Part shown: positions 11,801 to 22,474 of the stretch, one piece after another
Layout of the letters: every line of letters starts with the position of its first letter
Numbering within the stretch: position 1 is the first letter of the stretch
Origin: Porites lutea
Taxonomy: Eukaryota > Cnidaria > Anthozoa > Scleractinia > Poritidae
Assembly: GCF_958299795.1 (NCBI RefSeq)
Contig: NC_133204.1
Span: forward strand, 9,840,281 to 9,904,280
Length of the DNA: 64,000 nt
Reading direction: 5' to 3'
Translations under genes and position numbers: made by a program
The notes under the pieces: model-generated
Told to the model about the DNA's origin: nothing
What the model saw: the letters and a program-made list of their open reading frames with translations, nothing else
Databases searched by the model: none

Positions 11801-14214
11801 ATGGGCCGATTGCGAAGGAAACGAATGCATAAAAATGACAAACACTTGAAAAAGAAATACCGTACCAAACGTCGAACAAAAGACTTGGATCAAATCCACG
11901 TGGACATGCAGCCACAGAACACTGCCAAACTGAAATCACAAGAGGTAGATATGGATCTTCCTGGCGCTGGACAATATTACTGCATACAATGCGCGTAAGT
12001 TTTACCTGCAGTTACTGATAAACGAGACACGTCTTCTTTGATCAAGTTGCGATACGCTCATAAAGTGGCAAGTAATTAATATTCTAAGTCTTATTGGTTT
12101 TCTTGAGATTTGTCTTGAAAACTAGGTTTTGGAATTGTAGAAGGAAAGGCTAGCGAGATTTTGGATCGTATTTTTAAAGGGAACTCGTCGTCTTAAGCAT
12201 TGAAAATGTGAAGGAAATATCTTCATTGTCCACTTAATTAACCTAATCTCCTCTGACCTGGCACGTCTGTGACTGAATCTGTGAAGACAAGCAACTCAGC
12301 GGAACGGTAGAAGCTTTAAGTGCAACCCCCCCCTCCCCACCCTCCAAGACTATTAAGAGGAGAGTCTCTTTAGCCTTTCTCTTTCTAGTCTCTATTTAGT
12401 CTCTTTCTCTTTAGTCACTTCAATTCATGAGTCAGGGGCCTGTTTCTTGAAAGCCCCAGTATTTTTTCCCACCCAAAATCAAATATTCAAATCAAATTAT
12501 AAAGAATAAAAGCGTATATGGTAGCAAACAATCAATCCATTTTGTTTTGTTTACTGATAATTTTTATCTTGATATCTGCCGAACTATTAAATGCCCTATG
12601 TTAAATGTAACAACAGCTTTCTGGGGTCAGTTGATTATTGGGACTTTCTACTTTTCTGGCCCCTTACTTGAAAAAGTGTTCTGTCATTCCTGATAAAGGA
12701 ACTGGGATAATGACACAGAATCAATATTGTCCTCTTCACTTCATTAACAGTGGCAGATCCAGGGGAGGGGCCCGGGCTCCCCTCCCCTTATTTTTAGACC
12801 AAACTGAGGCCTGAAGGACTGAAAAAAATCCTTTGGAGACTGGCTCCCAGAGAGTTGTTGATAGCAATATATCATCAATAATTGCATGACAGTAGTCCAA
12901 GTGCACAAGCAGGGGTAATGAAAAATGTCTTCTTTCTAAAATTATCTCAAATCAGAGACAATGAGTTACACAGCATATTTCTTCCCTCTCTGAATAGTTA
13001 TATATATGTATATTTATCAGATAAAACCACAGACATGCAATGTGCACTTGTCCAGGCTAGACTCCATCCAGACCAAACATATATGTAATATCAGGATTAT
13101 GATTAACATCTCATACTTAGTTTCTGACCAGGTTTTGAAGAAGTTTTAGTTTTTCAGTTTCAATACATGTTCCATTTTTCATGCCATGTAGTTTTTTTAA
13201 TACCTAGGTCTGAAAATACTGGGTGATTGGGTGTGATTTCTGCATTTCGATCACCAGCACTTTACTCCCCACATTCAATGAATTACAGGGTATTCTGTTT
13301 TATCCCTGGTCTGCATTCTCTCTGTATGGATAAGTCCAGGGGACTATTTTGCCCTAACTTGTTATGAACATGGGGTATGAGTTTAAGAGTTTTATTCCAC
13401 TCAGTCTTTACTAAGAAATTTTTAGCAATAGTCTTAAGATATAGATGCTGAACTACTTTTTTTTCCTTTTTAGGAGATACTTTGTTGATGATAAGTCATT
13501 AAAAGATCACATAAGATCAAGAGTTCACCGGAAGAAGTAAGTTGCTACGAGGTTCTCAATGGGGTTAAATGTCAGCTGTCAAAACTGGAAAAGTTTTACT
13601 GTCAACTGCTACAGCTACCACCCCATTGAGACCCTCTGCCATGTCAGGCACAGTAGTGGTGCCAAAGAGAAATGCTTTTAAAACATATGATGAAAGTTAG
13701 GTCTAAACAGTATTACTTTATAGTGGGGGAGGACAGGAAGGTGAGAGTACAGGGGAAAAGGGGCAGTAGGGGTACAGGAGGCGGGAGAGGAAAGGGCAGG
13801 AGGAGGGAGTTCTTTAAGGGAGTGAAGCAGGGGAAAGAGGAGAAAATATTATTATGCAACAATGTACAATATTTTCTTACCCTTACCTTTATCTCAACTT
13901 GTGAAAATACCAAGTGTGCGAAAGACTTCCCCAAAGGTAAACTTTTGGGTGCAGCACCTCTCTCTCTTCCTTTCCCACCCCTGCCCCCACTCTTACCCCT
14001 CCCCCCCCCCCTCATCCCCAGTGTCAGTTCTGACTTGTGATTTTTCTCTTTTGTCAGGGTGAAAATGTTAAAGGAAGTGCCATACACACCAGAAGAAGCT
14101 GAGAGAGCAGCTGGAATGGGATCATACACACTTACATCAACAAAACCTTTATTACCTGTTGATCAGGATGAAGAAATGAAGAGTGGAGAAAATATTGAAA
14201 ACCTTGACACTTGA
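11801..14214 (+). CDS. ZNF593: Zinc finger protein 593 homologue (60S ribosome biogenesis)
   Basis: Three exons, 11801-11994, 13474-13536 and 14058-14214, give 137 residues, the family's usual size; reading phases agree at both introns. The N-terminus is very basic ([20 protein letters not shown]). It is followed by [13 protein letters not shown] and the family signature [20 protein letters not shown]. One C2H2 finger has Cys-x2-Cys at YYCIQCA and the histidines in KDHIRSRVH. The C-terminal part reads [17 protein letters not shown], as in human ZNF593 and yeast Bud20. The family is known to bind pre-60S particles and help nuclear export. A possible polyadenylation signal (attaaa) follows near 14240. 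Confidence 0.96.
12434..12665. repeat. Possible MITE with AGGGGCC ends in ZNF593 intron 1
   Basis: Starts AGGGGCCTGTTTCTTGAAAG and ends CTTTCTACTTTTCTGGCCCCT; the terminal parts are imperfect complements. The interior is AT-rich without coding content. Ends were judged by eye and no target duplication is clear. Confidence 0.4.
13549..13636. repeat. Short foldback in ZNF593 intron 2
   Basis: TCTCAATGGGGT on the left is complementary to ACCCCATTGAGA on the right, around 'gtcagctgtcaaaactgg'. Begins just after the exon 2 donor. Small hairpin-type repeat. Confidence 0.5.
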
Positions 14215-14913
14215 AATCATACAGGATACTATTGTGAACAAATTAAAATAATTATTGATGCTTTCGGGTTCTTTTTACTGATTATCTTTTTTATCACTTA
14301 GAAGACATCGAGAGTTTGTACTATACAGAGCCTTGATTGTTTTATAAAGAAACAACAGTGAATGCAGGGTTGTTGGTACAATGTGTTAGGTAATTTAGGT
14401 CTTGTTTTTGCCCTAGACTCAGTTAGGTTGAGCTCTTACCCGCAGTAAATGAAATAATGCAGTACTTTTCTTGAAATGTTCACGAGAGTAGCATCAAATT
14501 ATGACATTATGGTAAGAGCGTAAGGACAACAAGACAGCAGGAAATAAAAAAAAAATAAAGTTTACCTTTATCATACAAAAAGCAAAACAAAAAAAACTTC
14601 ATTGAGGGTTCAGAAGTGAGTTACATCTTTATAGCAACAGCCTAACAGCGATCTAAAACTGTTTACAAACATCTTTTATTAAATCAAATTTTGTAACGAG
14701 TAAAACGAAACAATTTTTTGCTTTAAGGGTCTATGGTCGTTTCGCCTACGAGTCGTTTCGCCAACGCCCTGTTCGCTAATATCTTAAGTCATTTCGCCTC
14801 GTCTCTTACTTTTTCCGTCTGATCTGATTCTGATCTGTGACTTAAAGAACGCGGTGTATACGTGTGTGTCGCATTTTTTCGCTTCATGGCTGAAACAACG
14901 AGGTATGTAGCTG

Positions 14914-15244
14914 ATTCAATAAAGGTTGCTTTGGGTATTGGTATTTGGGCACTGGGAATCTATTATTTTGAGGTCACTCAAGCAAAGCATTGCATTGAGC
15001 TGAATGCCCAATAGCCCAAGTTCTATATAATTAAAATTTTAACACGACTCCGAGGCTTTCTGGTCATTTTTCTATATTTGGTTTGGTTTTCTTTCTGCTC
15101 AAGTCTTTTCTGGGAATTGCGAGACAACGGAGTCGTAACAAATTTGCAATTTTGACCCTAAAGCCTCGGAGTCATGTTAGACTTTTAGTATATCGAACAT
15201 GGGCTATTGCCATTGACCAATTACCAAAGCAACCTTTATTGAAT
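14914..15244. mobile_element. Nested MITE, TIR starting ATTCAATAAAGGTTGC
   Basis: ATTCAATAAAGGTTGCTTTG at the left end and its complement at the right end; the match runs on imperfectly to about 33 bp. It contains the palindromic element 15010-15208, so three layers of insertion are present. No coding content. Confidence 0.6.
15010..15208. mobile_element. AATAGCCCA palindromic MITE, copy 1
   Basis: Ends AATAGCCCA and its complement. Inner arms have 'ctccgaggctttctgg' against 'ctaaagcctcggagtcatg'. A second copy at 18991-19192 is similar along its whole length and stands alone, which shows this is an independent element. Confidence 0.75.
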
Positions 15245-15283
15245 TAGGCATATACATGTGCAGCGCTCGTTTCGTTTCTTCAG

Positions 15284-15493
15284 TAGACTACGGGTAGTCC
15301 CCCATTTGTCGCGTGCGCGCGTGAAAATCACCCCACGCGAGAAAAGGTGACACGCGGCGGGGAGAGAGAATTTTTTATTTTTCTCTCTCCCCACCACGTC
15401 TCGCCTTTCTCGCGTGGGGTAATTTTTTACGCGCGCTCGCGTTTCGCTTGCTCTACTATCCCTGAGGACAAACGGGGGACTACTCGTAGTCTA
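15284..15493. mobile_element. GC-rich foldback MITE with perfect 9-bp TSD
   Basis: 210 bp starting TAGACTACGGGTAGTCCCCC with near-complementary arms over nearly its whole length. It is bounded by an exact 9-bp direct repeat TTTCTTCAG (15275-15283 and 15494-15502). A 9-bp duplication points to Mutator-like mobilisation. It is inserted into the outer element 14735-15550. Confidence 0.82.
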
Positions 15494-16459
15494 TTTCTTC
15501 AGCGAAACGACTAAAGCCGTAAGCCAAGGGGATTTGTGGGCGAAACGACCAACTCTATTGGCTAATTCATAGTCCAATGAGCTACGGGGTTCCAAAAGGT
15601 CAAGGGGTCTTACGTCCAAATTTTAATATTGTAAAAGTTTAACTAACCTTACTGAGTAACAATCTGTGTTATATTCGTGAGGACGCTGTACGATGTCTTT
15701 AGACCTTACACGTTAAGTAGCAAATTCGGCAAACTAGCGAGCCGGCTCAGCTGTGTTCAACCCCCGATTCGCGACCATTTACACTATTCACAGTATTCTT
15801 AACCAGTCTTCACACAAAAATTTACAGGTAGGTTTATACGTCGTAAAACTTGTCGAACATGCAATCAGGCATTTTTTTTCCTATTTAGAGACATAGCTAT
15901 TGAAGGGATGATGATCGCAGCCCGCCGCATACAAGTTATAAAAGCTGCCGCGTGAAGCCTTGTCAGCACTCTGAAATTTCAATGCGGGCTCTTGGGCTAT
16001 CCGTACATTTACAAACGCTGAAAAGTAGTAAATATTCTCCGTGTAGCGGTGCAGTGAATCACATTGCCGAGCCCTCAAGAACCACACAAGACTTACGCAA
16101 TCGATCGAAAAGTGGTTACGCAATCCGTTGTTCATGAACACCGCAAACAGCACCGTCTTCGAAAGTATAAACCGCGCTGTATAACACGGTAAATGTATAT
16201 GGTTATCGGCACAGCATCGTATTACGGCGAAAGAAAGACTGATAAATCAGCGCTAAGATAAATCAGTGCTAAATATATATGTGTTAAATGCTTTTTCTGC
16301 GGTGTATCGTCGTCTTGTATTTGTTCAGTGCCATCCGACGAAGAGAAGTCCCCTGGGAAAAGTCCCGATTGTGTCGGCCTACGGCCGACCCCAGGGTAGA
16401 CTAAATAAAAAAAATGTTATCTCTAGAAAGTAATTGTTTTCAATGAAATGTCTTCCTCG

Positions 16460-16790
16460 TGCAATGTAATCCTTAACAGTCTTGGATTCTGGATTTAATG
16501 CAATGGTTTTCAAATTTACGCGGTGGATTCCGGATTCCAGAACATGCGATCAGGTATTCTTTTTTCGGGGATAGTGTCGGCGGACGGGGAAAGGGGAAAA
16601 ACGAAAAGGGAAGAAGGACCGCCTGATCGCAGCCGTTAGTTTCTGGATTTTGGATTCCTTGTTAGTGGAACATGAATTACGGATTCCTAGTGCTGAATCC
16701 TTGATTCCAAGTCCCAGGATTCCGGATTCCATAATAAAAAATTCCCCGAATTTCGGAATACGGATTGCCTTACCATTATTTATCTTATTT
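16460..16790. repeat. Degenerate GGATTC-rich tract upstream of the transporter gene
   Basis: Words such as ggattctggatt, ggattccggattcc and attccggattcc recur about a dozen times, interrupted by 16545-16632, a 'gatcaggtattc...cctgatc' inverted segment with a GA-rich middle. Looks like a decayed minisatellite ending just before the start codon at 16805. Confidence 0.6.
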
Positions 16791-16804
16791 CCGTCATAGG
16801 AAAG

Positions 16805-18097
16805 ATGATGGAACATTTTGATAGCTACAGTTACGTTGATTTAACTTCAGATAAGGAGGACTATGACGAGGGGACGCCATTAATCAGAGTGTCCCCGGGA
16901 CGGGCTTCAGTGTGGAAGGCAGCACTTAACATAATCAATTTCATCGAAGGAGTTGGATTTTTGGCACTGCCTTTTGCTGTTGCCAAAGGAGGAATAGCTG
17001 CTATTGCAGCCTTTCTTTTCATGCCTGTCATCTATTGGTTTACAGCTCTGGTTCTTGTTGACTGTCTTTATTATACAGATGGGCCTCGTGGCAAAACACG
17101 CATACGCTCTTCCTGGCGTGAAATCGGACAAGACATGTGGCCTCGATTTGGTGGCATTGTGGTAACCGCTGTACAGTGTTTTGATTTGACTATCATAGCA
17201 ACGTCCTATCTTATCGTGTGTGGTTCGCTGATGGCAACAGCTTTCCCGTCCCTACCCCTTACAGAAACCCTGTGGACATGCATTGCAGCGATAGTGGTTC
17301 TCCCAACTACTTTTCTGAAGTCATTATCGCAGATCGCCTGGTTGAGCGTTATTGGTGTTGTGGCTTTAGCTAGCACCGCGTTGATGATCCTGTGGTATGG
17401 GGCATCTCATTCTTCCGAGTGGGATGTCAAAGCTCTTTTGTTTTGGGACACAGAAGGCTTCCTCATTTCCCTAGGGATCATCATGTTTAGCTATGGTTCA
17501 GCCCCTATTGTCCCTTCTGTTGAGGAAAGCATGGCCGACAAGTCCAAGTTTGGAAGAGCCTTGGCGTTTGCTTACATCGTAGCGGTGGTCTTCAAATTAC
17601 CTTTTTCGATATTTGGTTTTCTTTCGTTTTCTTTCATGACAGATGAAATTGTGATCAACAATCTGCCGAACAATGTCCCAAAAATTATCGTCAGCGTGGT
17701 GTTTGTTTTAAGTTGTTTAGTTTCTTTTGCGTTGCCCCTTCACGCAGTTTTCCAGTATATTGAAGGATCTTCTTTTTATCTAAGTCTCCAATCAAAAGTC
17801 AGACTGCCACGATTTGTTTATTTTTCCTCGATTCGTCTGATCCTAGTGTCCCTCACTCTCTTGGCAGCAGTTTTTGTTCCACACTTTGGTTATTTAACGT
17901 CGTTTTTCGGCAATCTATCCCTTCCATTATTCAACTGCATTTTGCCTTGTATTGCTCATTTAATTCTGAGGGGAAAAGACCTCAACATGCGTCAGATTGC
18001 TTTGGATTACGCTATGATCGTGTTTGGGTTGATTGTAGCAATTTATGGAACCTACATCTCCAGCAAAGCTTTGTATGAAGTGCTCGTTCACAAGTAA
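16805..18097 (+). CDS. Vesicular inhibitory amino acid transporter-like (SLC32/AAAP family)
   Basis: Intronless 430-residue protein; the first of two adjacent ATGs (16805, 16808) was taken. Family features: a short acidic cytosolic N-terminus ending near residue 30; then VWKAALNIINFIEGVGFLAL, matching the first helix of VIAAT ([20 protein letters not shown] in human); FPSLPL near residue 150; FPS/SLGIIMFSYGSAPIVPS with VEESM, as in the helix 6-7 region (ISIGIIVFSYTSQ in human); NNLPNN; and YVPHF-like VFVPHFGYLTSFFG. About ten hydrophobic segments. The family loads GABA and glycine into vesicles using the proton gradient. It is shorter than human VIAAT (525) because the N-terminal tail is short. 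The actual substrate cannot be read from sequence. The lack of introns suggests retroposition followed by expansion. Confidence 0.9.
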   Translation: MMEHFDSYSYVDLTSDKEDYDEGTPLIRVSPGRASVWKAALNIINFIEGVGFLALPFAVAKGGIAAIAAFLFMPVIYWFTALVLVDCLYYTDGPRGKTRIRSSWREIGQDMWPRFGGIVVTAVQCFDLTIIATSYLIVCGSLMATAFPSLPLTETLWTCIAAIVVLPTTFLKSLSQIAWLSVIGVVALASTALMILWYGASHSSEWDVKALLFWDTEGFLISLGIIMFSYGSAPIVPSVEESMADKSKFGRALAFAYIVAVVFKLPFSIFGFLSFSFMTDEIVINNLPNNVPKIIVSVVFVLSCLVSFALPLHAVFQYIEGSSFYLSLQSKVRLPRFVYFSSIRLILVSLTLLAAVFVPHFGYLTSFFGNLSLPLFNCILPCIAHLILRGKDLNMRQIALDYAMIVFGLIVAIYGTYISSKALYEVLVHK

Positions 18098-18990
18098 ATT
18101 GAGAAGACTGCACATTATGTTCTCACGAGTTTATTAACTACAGCAATAACCTGAACGACTGTAGGAATAGGGAAAAAAACTGATATACCAAATGTTGAAC
18201 TGTTATAAACGAAGAAAATTACTTATTTTAACATTACTGCTGATTGTCATATATATTCAGATCAAAAAAATTATCATTATACAGCCTGCAGGCATGGATT
18301 CAAATATCTAATTTAACCAAAAAGGGGAAGAAGATCGAGGAGCGGTTAATTTGCCATATAAGACAAAGCTACATTCGTTTACTAAAAATATCCCGCCATG
18401 GGCTTGTTTTTTACTATTGATTTTTTCTCTTATTTTTCCTGTTGCTCCGTGCCCCATCACGTTTCCTACATTCGTAATGTTACAAAAACAAACATTAAAA
18501 CATTTAGCCCATTACATTTGCGACAAAAAATCATGTGCATTAATTGATTGATTTTGGAAAGACGCCTGCATAAGAAAATCATCTTCGATGATCTGATAAT
18601 CTTGGTAATCTGGAATACTCTCTACTAAAGGTAATCTTAAGGCTTGATCGGTTGAAACAAATTCATCAGAAGCTCTCTATAACTGACAATCTCGTAAGTG
18701 GACAGCTCTACGTACGGCCGCCAACTCAAAACCTGGACTACCGAACTTAATCGAACCGCATCGTTCGATTAAGTTCGATTACCGAACAGTTCGAGTGGTG
18801 ACGTTCAAGTGGAGATTTTATAGACCCTGGAAAAGGGGATAGGAAGAAAAAGCGAAGATTTTGTCCTTAAAGTTAACCCTTATATTTTCCTTTACCACTT
18901 TGGAGCAAAAGGATGTCTCTTTCTCGGTTCCCTCCACAAATGACGATACCCTTCTGAAAATGCAATCATCTTTTTCTTTCTTGATGCTAA
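18098..18990. other. Intergenic; one small perfect hairpin, otherwise nothing seen
   Basis: AT-rich 3' flank of the transporter gene. A 15-bp perfect stem (cgaacttaatcgaac and complement) lies at 18742-18777. No convincing coding frame or known repeat otherwise. Confidence 0.5.
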
Positions 18991-19192
18991 AATAGCCCAC
19001 GTTCGATATATTAATTAAAATTCTAACATGATTCCGAGGCTTTCTGGTCATTTTCCTATATTTGGTTTGGTTTTCTTTGTACTCAAGTCTCTTCTTGGAA
19101 TTGCGAGACAATGGAATCGCGAAAAATTTGCAATTTTGACCCTAAAGCCTCGGAGTCATGTTAGAAATTTAATATATCGAACCTGGGCTTTT
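18991..19192. mobile_element. AATAGCCCA palindromic MITE, copy 2
   Basis: About 200 bp; AATAGCCCACGTTCGATATA at the left, with the complementary end near 19192, and the same 'ccgaggctttctgg' and 'aaagcctcggagtcatg' arms as the copy at 15010-15208. Non-coding. Confidence 0.78.
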
Positions 19193-19206
19193 GGACACTA
19201 TCCTCG

Positions 19207-19276
19207 GGACAACTTCGTTCCCAGGTTCTCTCTCCTACCCGTAAACCGTGAAGAACCCTGGGAACGAGGTTGCTGG
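19207..19276. repeat. CGTTCCCAGG hairpin
   Basis: ACTTCGTTCCCAGGTTCTCT on the left pairs with agaaccctgggaacgaggt on the right. Small foldback element immediately after the preceding MITE. Confidence 0.6.
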
Positions 19277-20191
19277 TTGTACTCTGGAATCTGGGACTGG
19301 GCTTCATAACGTTTTTCAGGTACCCCTCCCTGGTAGTGTATTTCGTACTCTCCTGGCAACGGGCATTACGGATATGGATCCTCTGGATAATAACCGCAAA
19401 ACTGGCAAACCAATCAGGGACCATCATTTGTGGAATGCTTGAATAAAAGGTTACAAACAAGAAGGATTAAGTCATTGTTTTAAGCCTTCTTAATTCTGTG
19501 ACTGCTATGAGTTAATTGATTTTTTTGTCTTTGTGTTTAGTAACTGTAATTAGTTTAACACGTTAATTCTAATATTACGTGCCCAAACGGGACAGTAGAA
19601 AGAGCCTCTTAAAATCCTTTAGTTTACAAGCAGGGCATGAGGCATGCGTAGATCTTCGATTGACATTTTTAAGCTATAGTTTTGTACTGTCGTTTTGTTG
19701 AACTGACAAACTCGATATATGCCAACAATCTGAACAATGGGATTAAAAATCAAAATTATGCAAATAATGGAGTAATGAATGTCACGCTAAAGTATATTTT
19801 TTTTTTCCTAACAGTATCGAAGTTTTACATATGCTTTCTCATAGCAGTATTTTGTTATTTTGAATTTTTATCATTGCGTGATCATGTTTTGAAACGAGTT
19901 TTAGATACTTCGAAACGTGATATGTTTTGGGTCATTGGCCATAGACCCTAAATATTTCATAAAATATTCATTCACCCCCAGTTTGGCATCTTGAATTCAC
20001 ACTTCATCTGAAACAATCAACGAGTTACTTCATTGCTAAGGAGTTCCCAGTGAGCCACTGTTTACCAAAGGATATTGGAGTTATAGTTTACCTACTGGAT
20101 TTATCAAGTTGGTATGAAGAGAAATGTTTTTGTTTTTATTGCTTGATAAATGCATCTTCTTCAGTCGAGGATGGCGTGAGTGATTATAGTC

Positions 20192-21217
20192 ATGCCTTTC
20201 GCACTGACCGGGACTTCCGAATCAGTGAAGGATAAAAGAAGCTACAAAGAAATGAGAGAGCTGCTGCTATTGCATAGACGTTATGAGGAAAAAGCTGTAC
20301 GTCTGTTTAGAAAGGGATTATCCGGTTCAAACAAAACTGGCGAGATACGAGACACGAAAAGACTGTCTAGCACAAACACTGCAACAGATCTGAATGAACC
20401 AACAAAAGCGCGTGGAAATCATAAGAAAAACTCAACGACACCTAAAAACCCACCGAAGTCATTTCACCTGAATGATAAAGACTATCTGAAGCAGCTTCTT
20501 CTCAATAGCGGGGGAAACGTTAATTTTTCTGACCGTTCAGTGGCACAGAGGCACTGGGATGTCACCAGCACTCGCGCACAACTACGACTGCCAAAATTAG
20601 ACAGCATACCGCCAGAAAATAAAGAAATATTTTACACAGCGCTTCCCAAAATGCCTCCGCTGCCGAAGCTTAAGGACAGAAAATCAGAGCCCTTAAAACG
20701 GGACAAAAAGAAGAAGCGAAACAGGCATAATTCTAGCCAAGAGAGAAACACGTTTTCTTCGCAGGCTTGTTTAAGTGTTAGGCAGTTGCCTAGAGACCAT
20801 TTCATGCTTCACGACTTTGGAAATGGAGGGAGCTCTTCTTCGAAGACATCAACGTTACCGGCCTTACCTCGTATTTCATTGTCGCGAGAAATGGACCTAA
20901 CGTCTGAGGCAATAACTCATGAAGAAGGCAATCTTTGGCTTGTTCCTATTGTAAATATCGAAATTCCTCGATATCGCTTAGAAAAATGGGATGAACTTGA
21001 AAACGGAAGTCCAACTACAACAGAGGAGGATAAATTCAAAGCAGTTCAGATTAAAGGAGTAAGCTCTGAAAACAGAGCAATCGAAGACCAGCAGCCAAAA
21101 TATAAAAGGAATGTCCATTTTAGTGAATTTTTACACGAAATTCATCTTTATTCTCCTATTTCAACAGCACACAGCGCGAGATCTATGGAAGATGTTAAAA
21201 ACATAAATTATGAATAG
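20192..21217 (+). CDS. Orphan intronless gene A (basic, low-complexity; RVxF motif)
   Basis: 341 residues from the ATG at 20192 (MPFALTGTSESV); the frame stays open to a GTG at 20180 but no further ATG. No family recognised. N-terminal residues 15-45 look helical (YKEMRELLLLHRRYEEKAVR). The middle is rich in Lys, Ser and Pro (KMPPLPKLKDRK, DKKKKRNRH). About residue 254 is VNIEIPRY, the short motif shared with orphans B, C and D. Around residue 305, KRNVHFSEF fits the RVxF docking pattern for protein phosphatase 1. No signal peptide or membrane segment. The length of the frame and the absence of repeats argue that it is a real gene; function unknown. Confidence 0.72.
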   Translation: MPFALTGTSESVKDKRSYKEMRELLLLHRRYEEKAVRLFRKGLSGSNKTGEIRDTKRLSSTNTATDLNEPTKARGNHKKNSTTPKNPPKSFHLNDKDYLKQLLLNSGGNVNFSDRSVAQRHWDVTSTRAQLRLPKLDSIPPENKEIFYTALPKMPPLPKLKDRKSEPLKRDKKKKRNRHNSSQERNTFSSQACLSVRQLPRDHFMLHDFGNGGSSSSKTSTLPALPRISLSREMDLTSEAITHEEGNLWLVPIVNIEIPRYRLEKWDELENGSPTTTEEDKFKAVQIKGVSSENRAIEDQQPKYKRNVHFSEFLHEIHLYSPISTAHSARSMEDVKNINYE

Positions 21218-22474
21218 TTGTTGTCGCAAGATATGGAAATTGACTGATATAAGCCAACATTAATTTCACGTCGTTTTTTGTGTGTGCCACTTTCTCCTAC
21301 GATATTTTCACTTTGTAAGACCTCAATTAAATGTTTGTTTCACGAGGACTCTTAAGCGCTGTCAAATGATCAAAGAAATTACGTTTTTCAAGCAAACGAA
21401 ACTTCAAAAAATTTGCATGAAAAGACACATCGGAAAATGAGTAGTCGTGTCGAAAGGACATTAATTTTATTGTCCAAATAAAAGGCAATAATTACAGTTA
21501 TCCGAATTAAATTTAGGCCTCATGCACCTGTTAAATGCTATAAAAGAAAGGTTATACGAGATAAAACGACAAGTATTTGTCATGGCGAAAGCTCTTTTCA
21601 ATTTTCTGGGTTTCGTTTCCAAAAAAATATATATATGTATATATCTAGCCGATTTTTTGAAAACCAGCCTAACGAAATTTGCAGTCATTTAAGTGAAAAG
21701 GCGTCAAAAGGCAGGCTTTTGGGGCCCGATAAGCTCCAAAGTCACTCAATCAAAAGGAAAGGAGAAAGAAAAAGAGCGAGGAGGAAGAAAGGAGGAGAAG
21801 AAACAAAAAAAGCAATGGTTGCACTCTCAGTTTTTTTAATGGCTACTTTGAAGATAGTTTTTGGACGAAAAAAAAAAGTAACTGTTGGACGCAAAAGGTC
21901 CATTTGGTGGTAGCCTTTTCAAATGTCCGGCTAGATACATCCTCGGAGACCCAGGGTCGAGAGAAAAGGCGGGACGCACGTTTTCAAGTATGAGCGAAAG
22001 AGCACCTGGGTTAGATATTGCATATATAGGTTCTAGAAAATCATTCCTAGAACGTAAAAACCACTACACGAGCCACGAAGTTTGTAAATGTGATACTAGA
22101 AACTATCAAAGAGGTGAGTTACTGAGTGCGTGGTGGTGGAGAGAAATGAGTAGTAAAACCCCATCTTTTCCAAATTATAAACACATTGCTTAAGAAAAAC
22201 GGAACGAAAAAGGAAATTGAGAGTAGGATTGGGAAACTTGGTCAGTACGATGCTGACAAAAATAATGTTTAGCAACCACATCGAGGCAAGGTAGTTTTGA
22301 GAACAATCGCAACTGTTCTTTATTTTATACCTTCTTTATCGTTATCTTCTCCGTAAAATTAACTCTTAAAAATATGCGGCTACCACCAATTACATTTATA
22401 GATTTCAATCCCCTCACTGAAATTCGCGTTTGAGACATGCGCACAAACAACAACTACTTGATTACTTGTTCTAG
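21218..22474. other. Intergenic, nothing recognised
   Basis: AT-rich. Includes a GA-rich stretch at 21755-21810 and an (AT)n-like tract near 21630. The open frames here are short and lack family features. Confidence 0.4.

Larger units (their letters stand above)
14735..15550. mobile_element. Outer MITE with GGTCGTTTCGCC ends, hosting two insertions
   Basis: GGTCGTTTCGCC at 14735 and its complement GGCGAAACGACC ending at 15550 mark the ends; 'gtcgtttcgccaac' repeats just inside. Two further elements sit inside (14914-15244 and 15284-15493). Without them the host would be roughly 270 bp. No clear target duplication at the outer ends. Confidence 0.6.

Noticed and set aside
13672-14129. Overlapping open frames on both strands in ZNF593 intron 2
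   Set aside because: Purine-rich, low-complexity intron sequence gives opposite-strand frames of similar length; they overlap the real exon 3 and match nothing.
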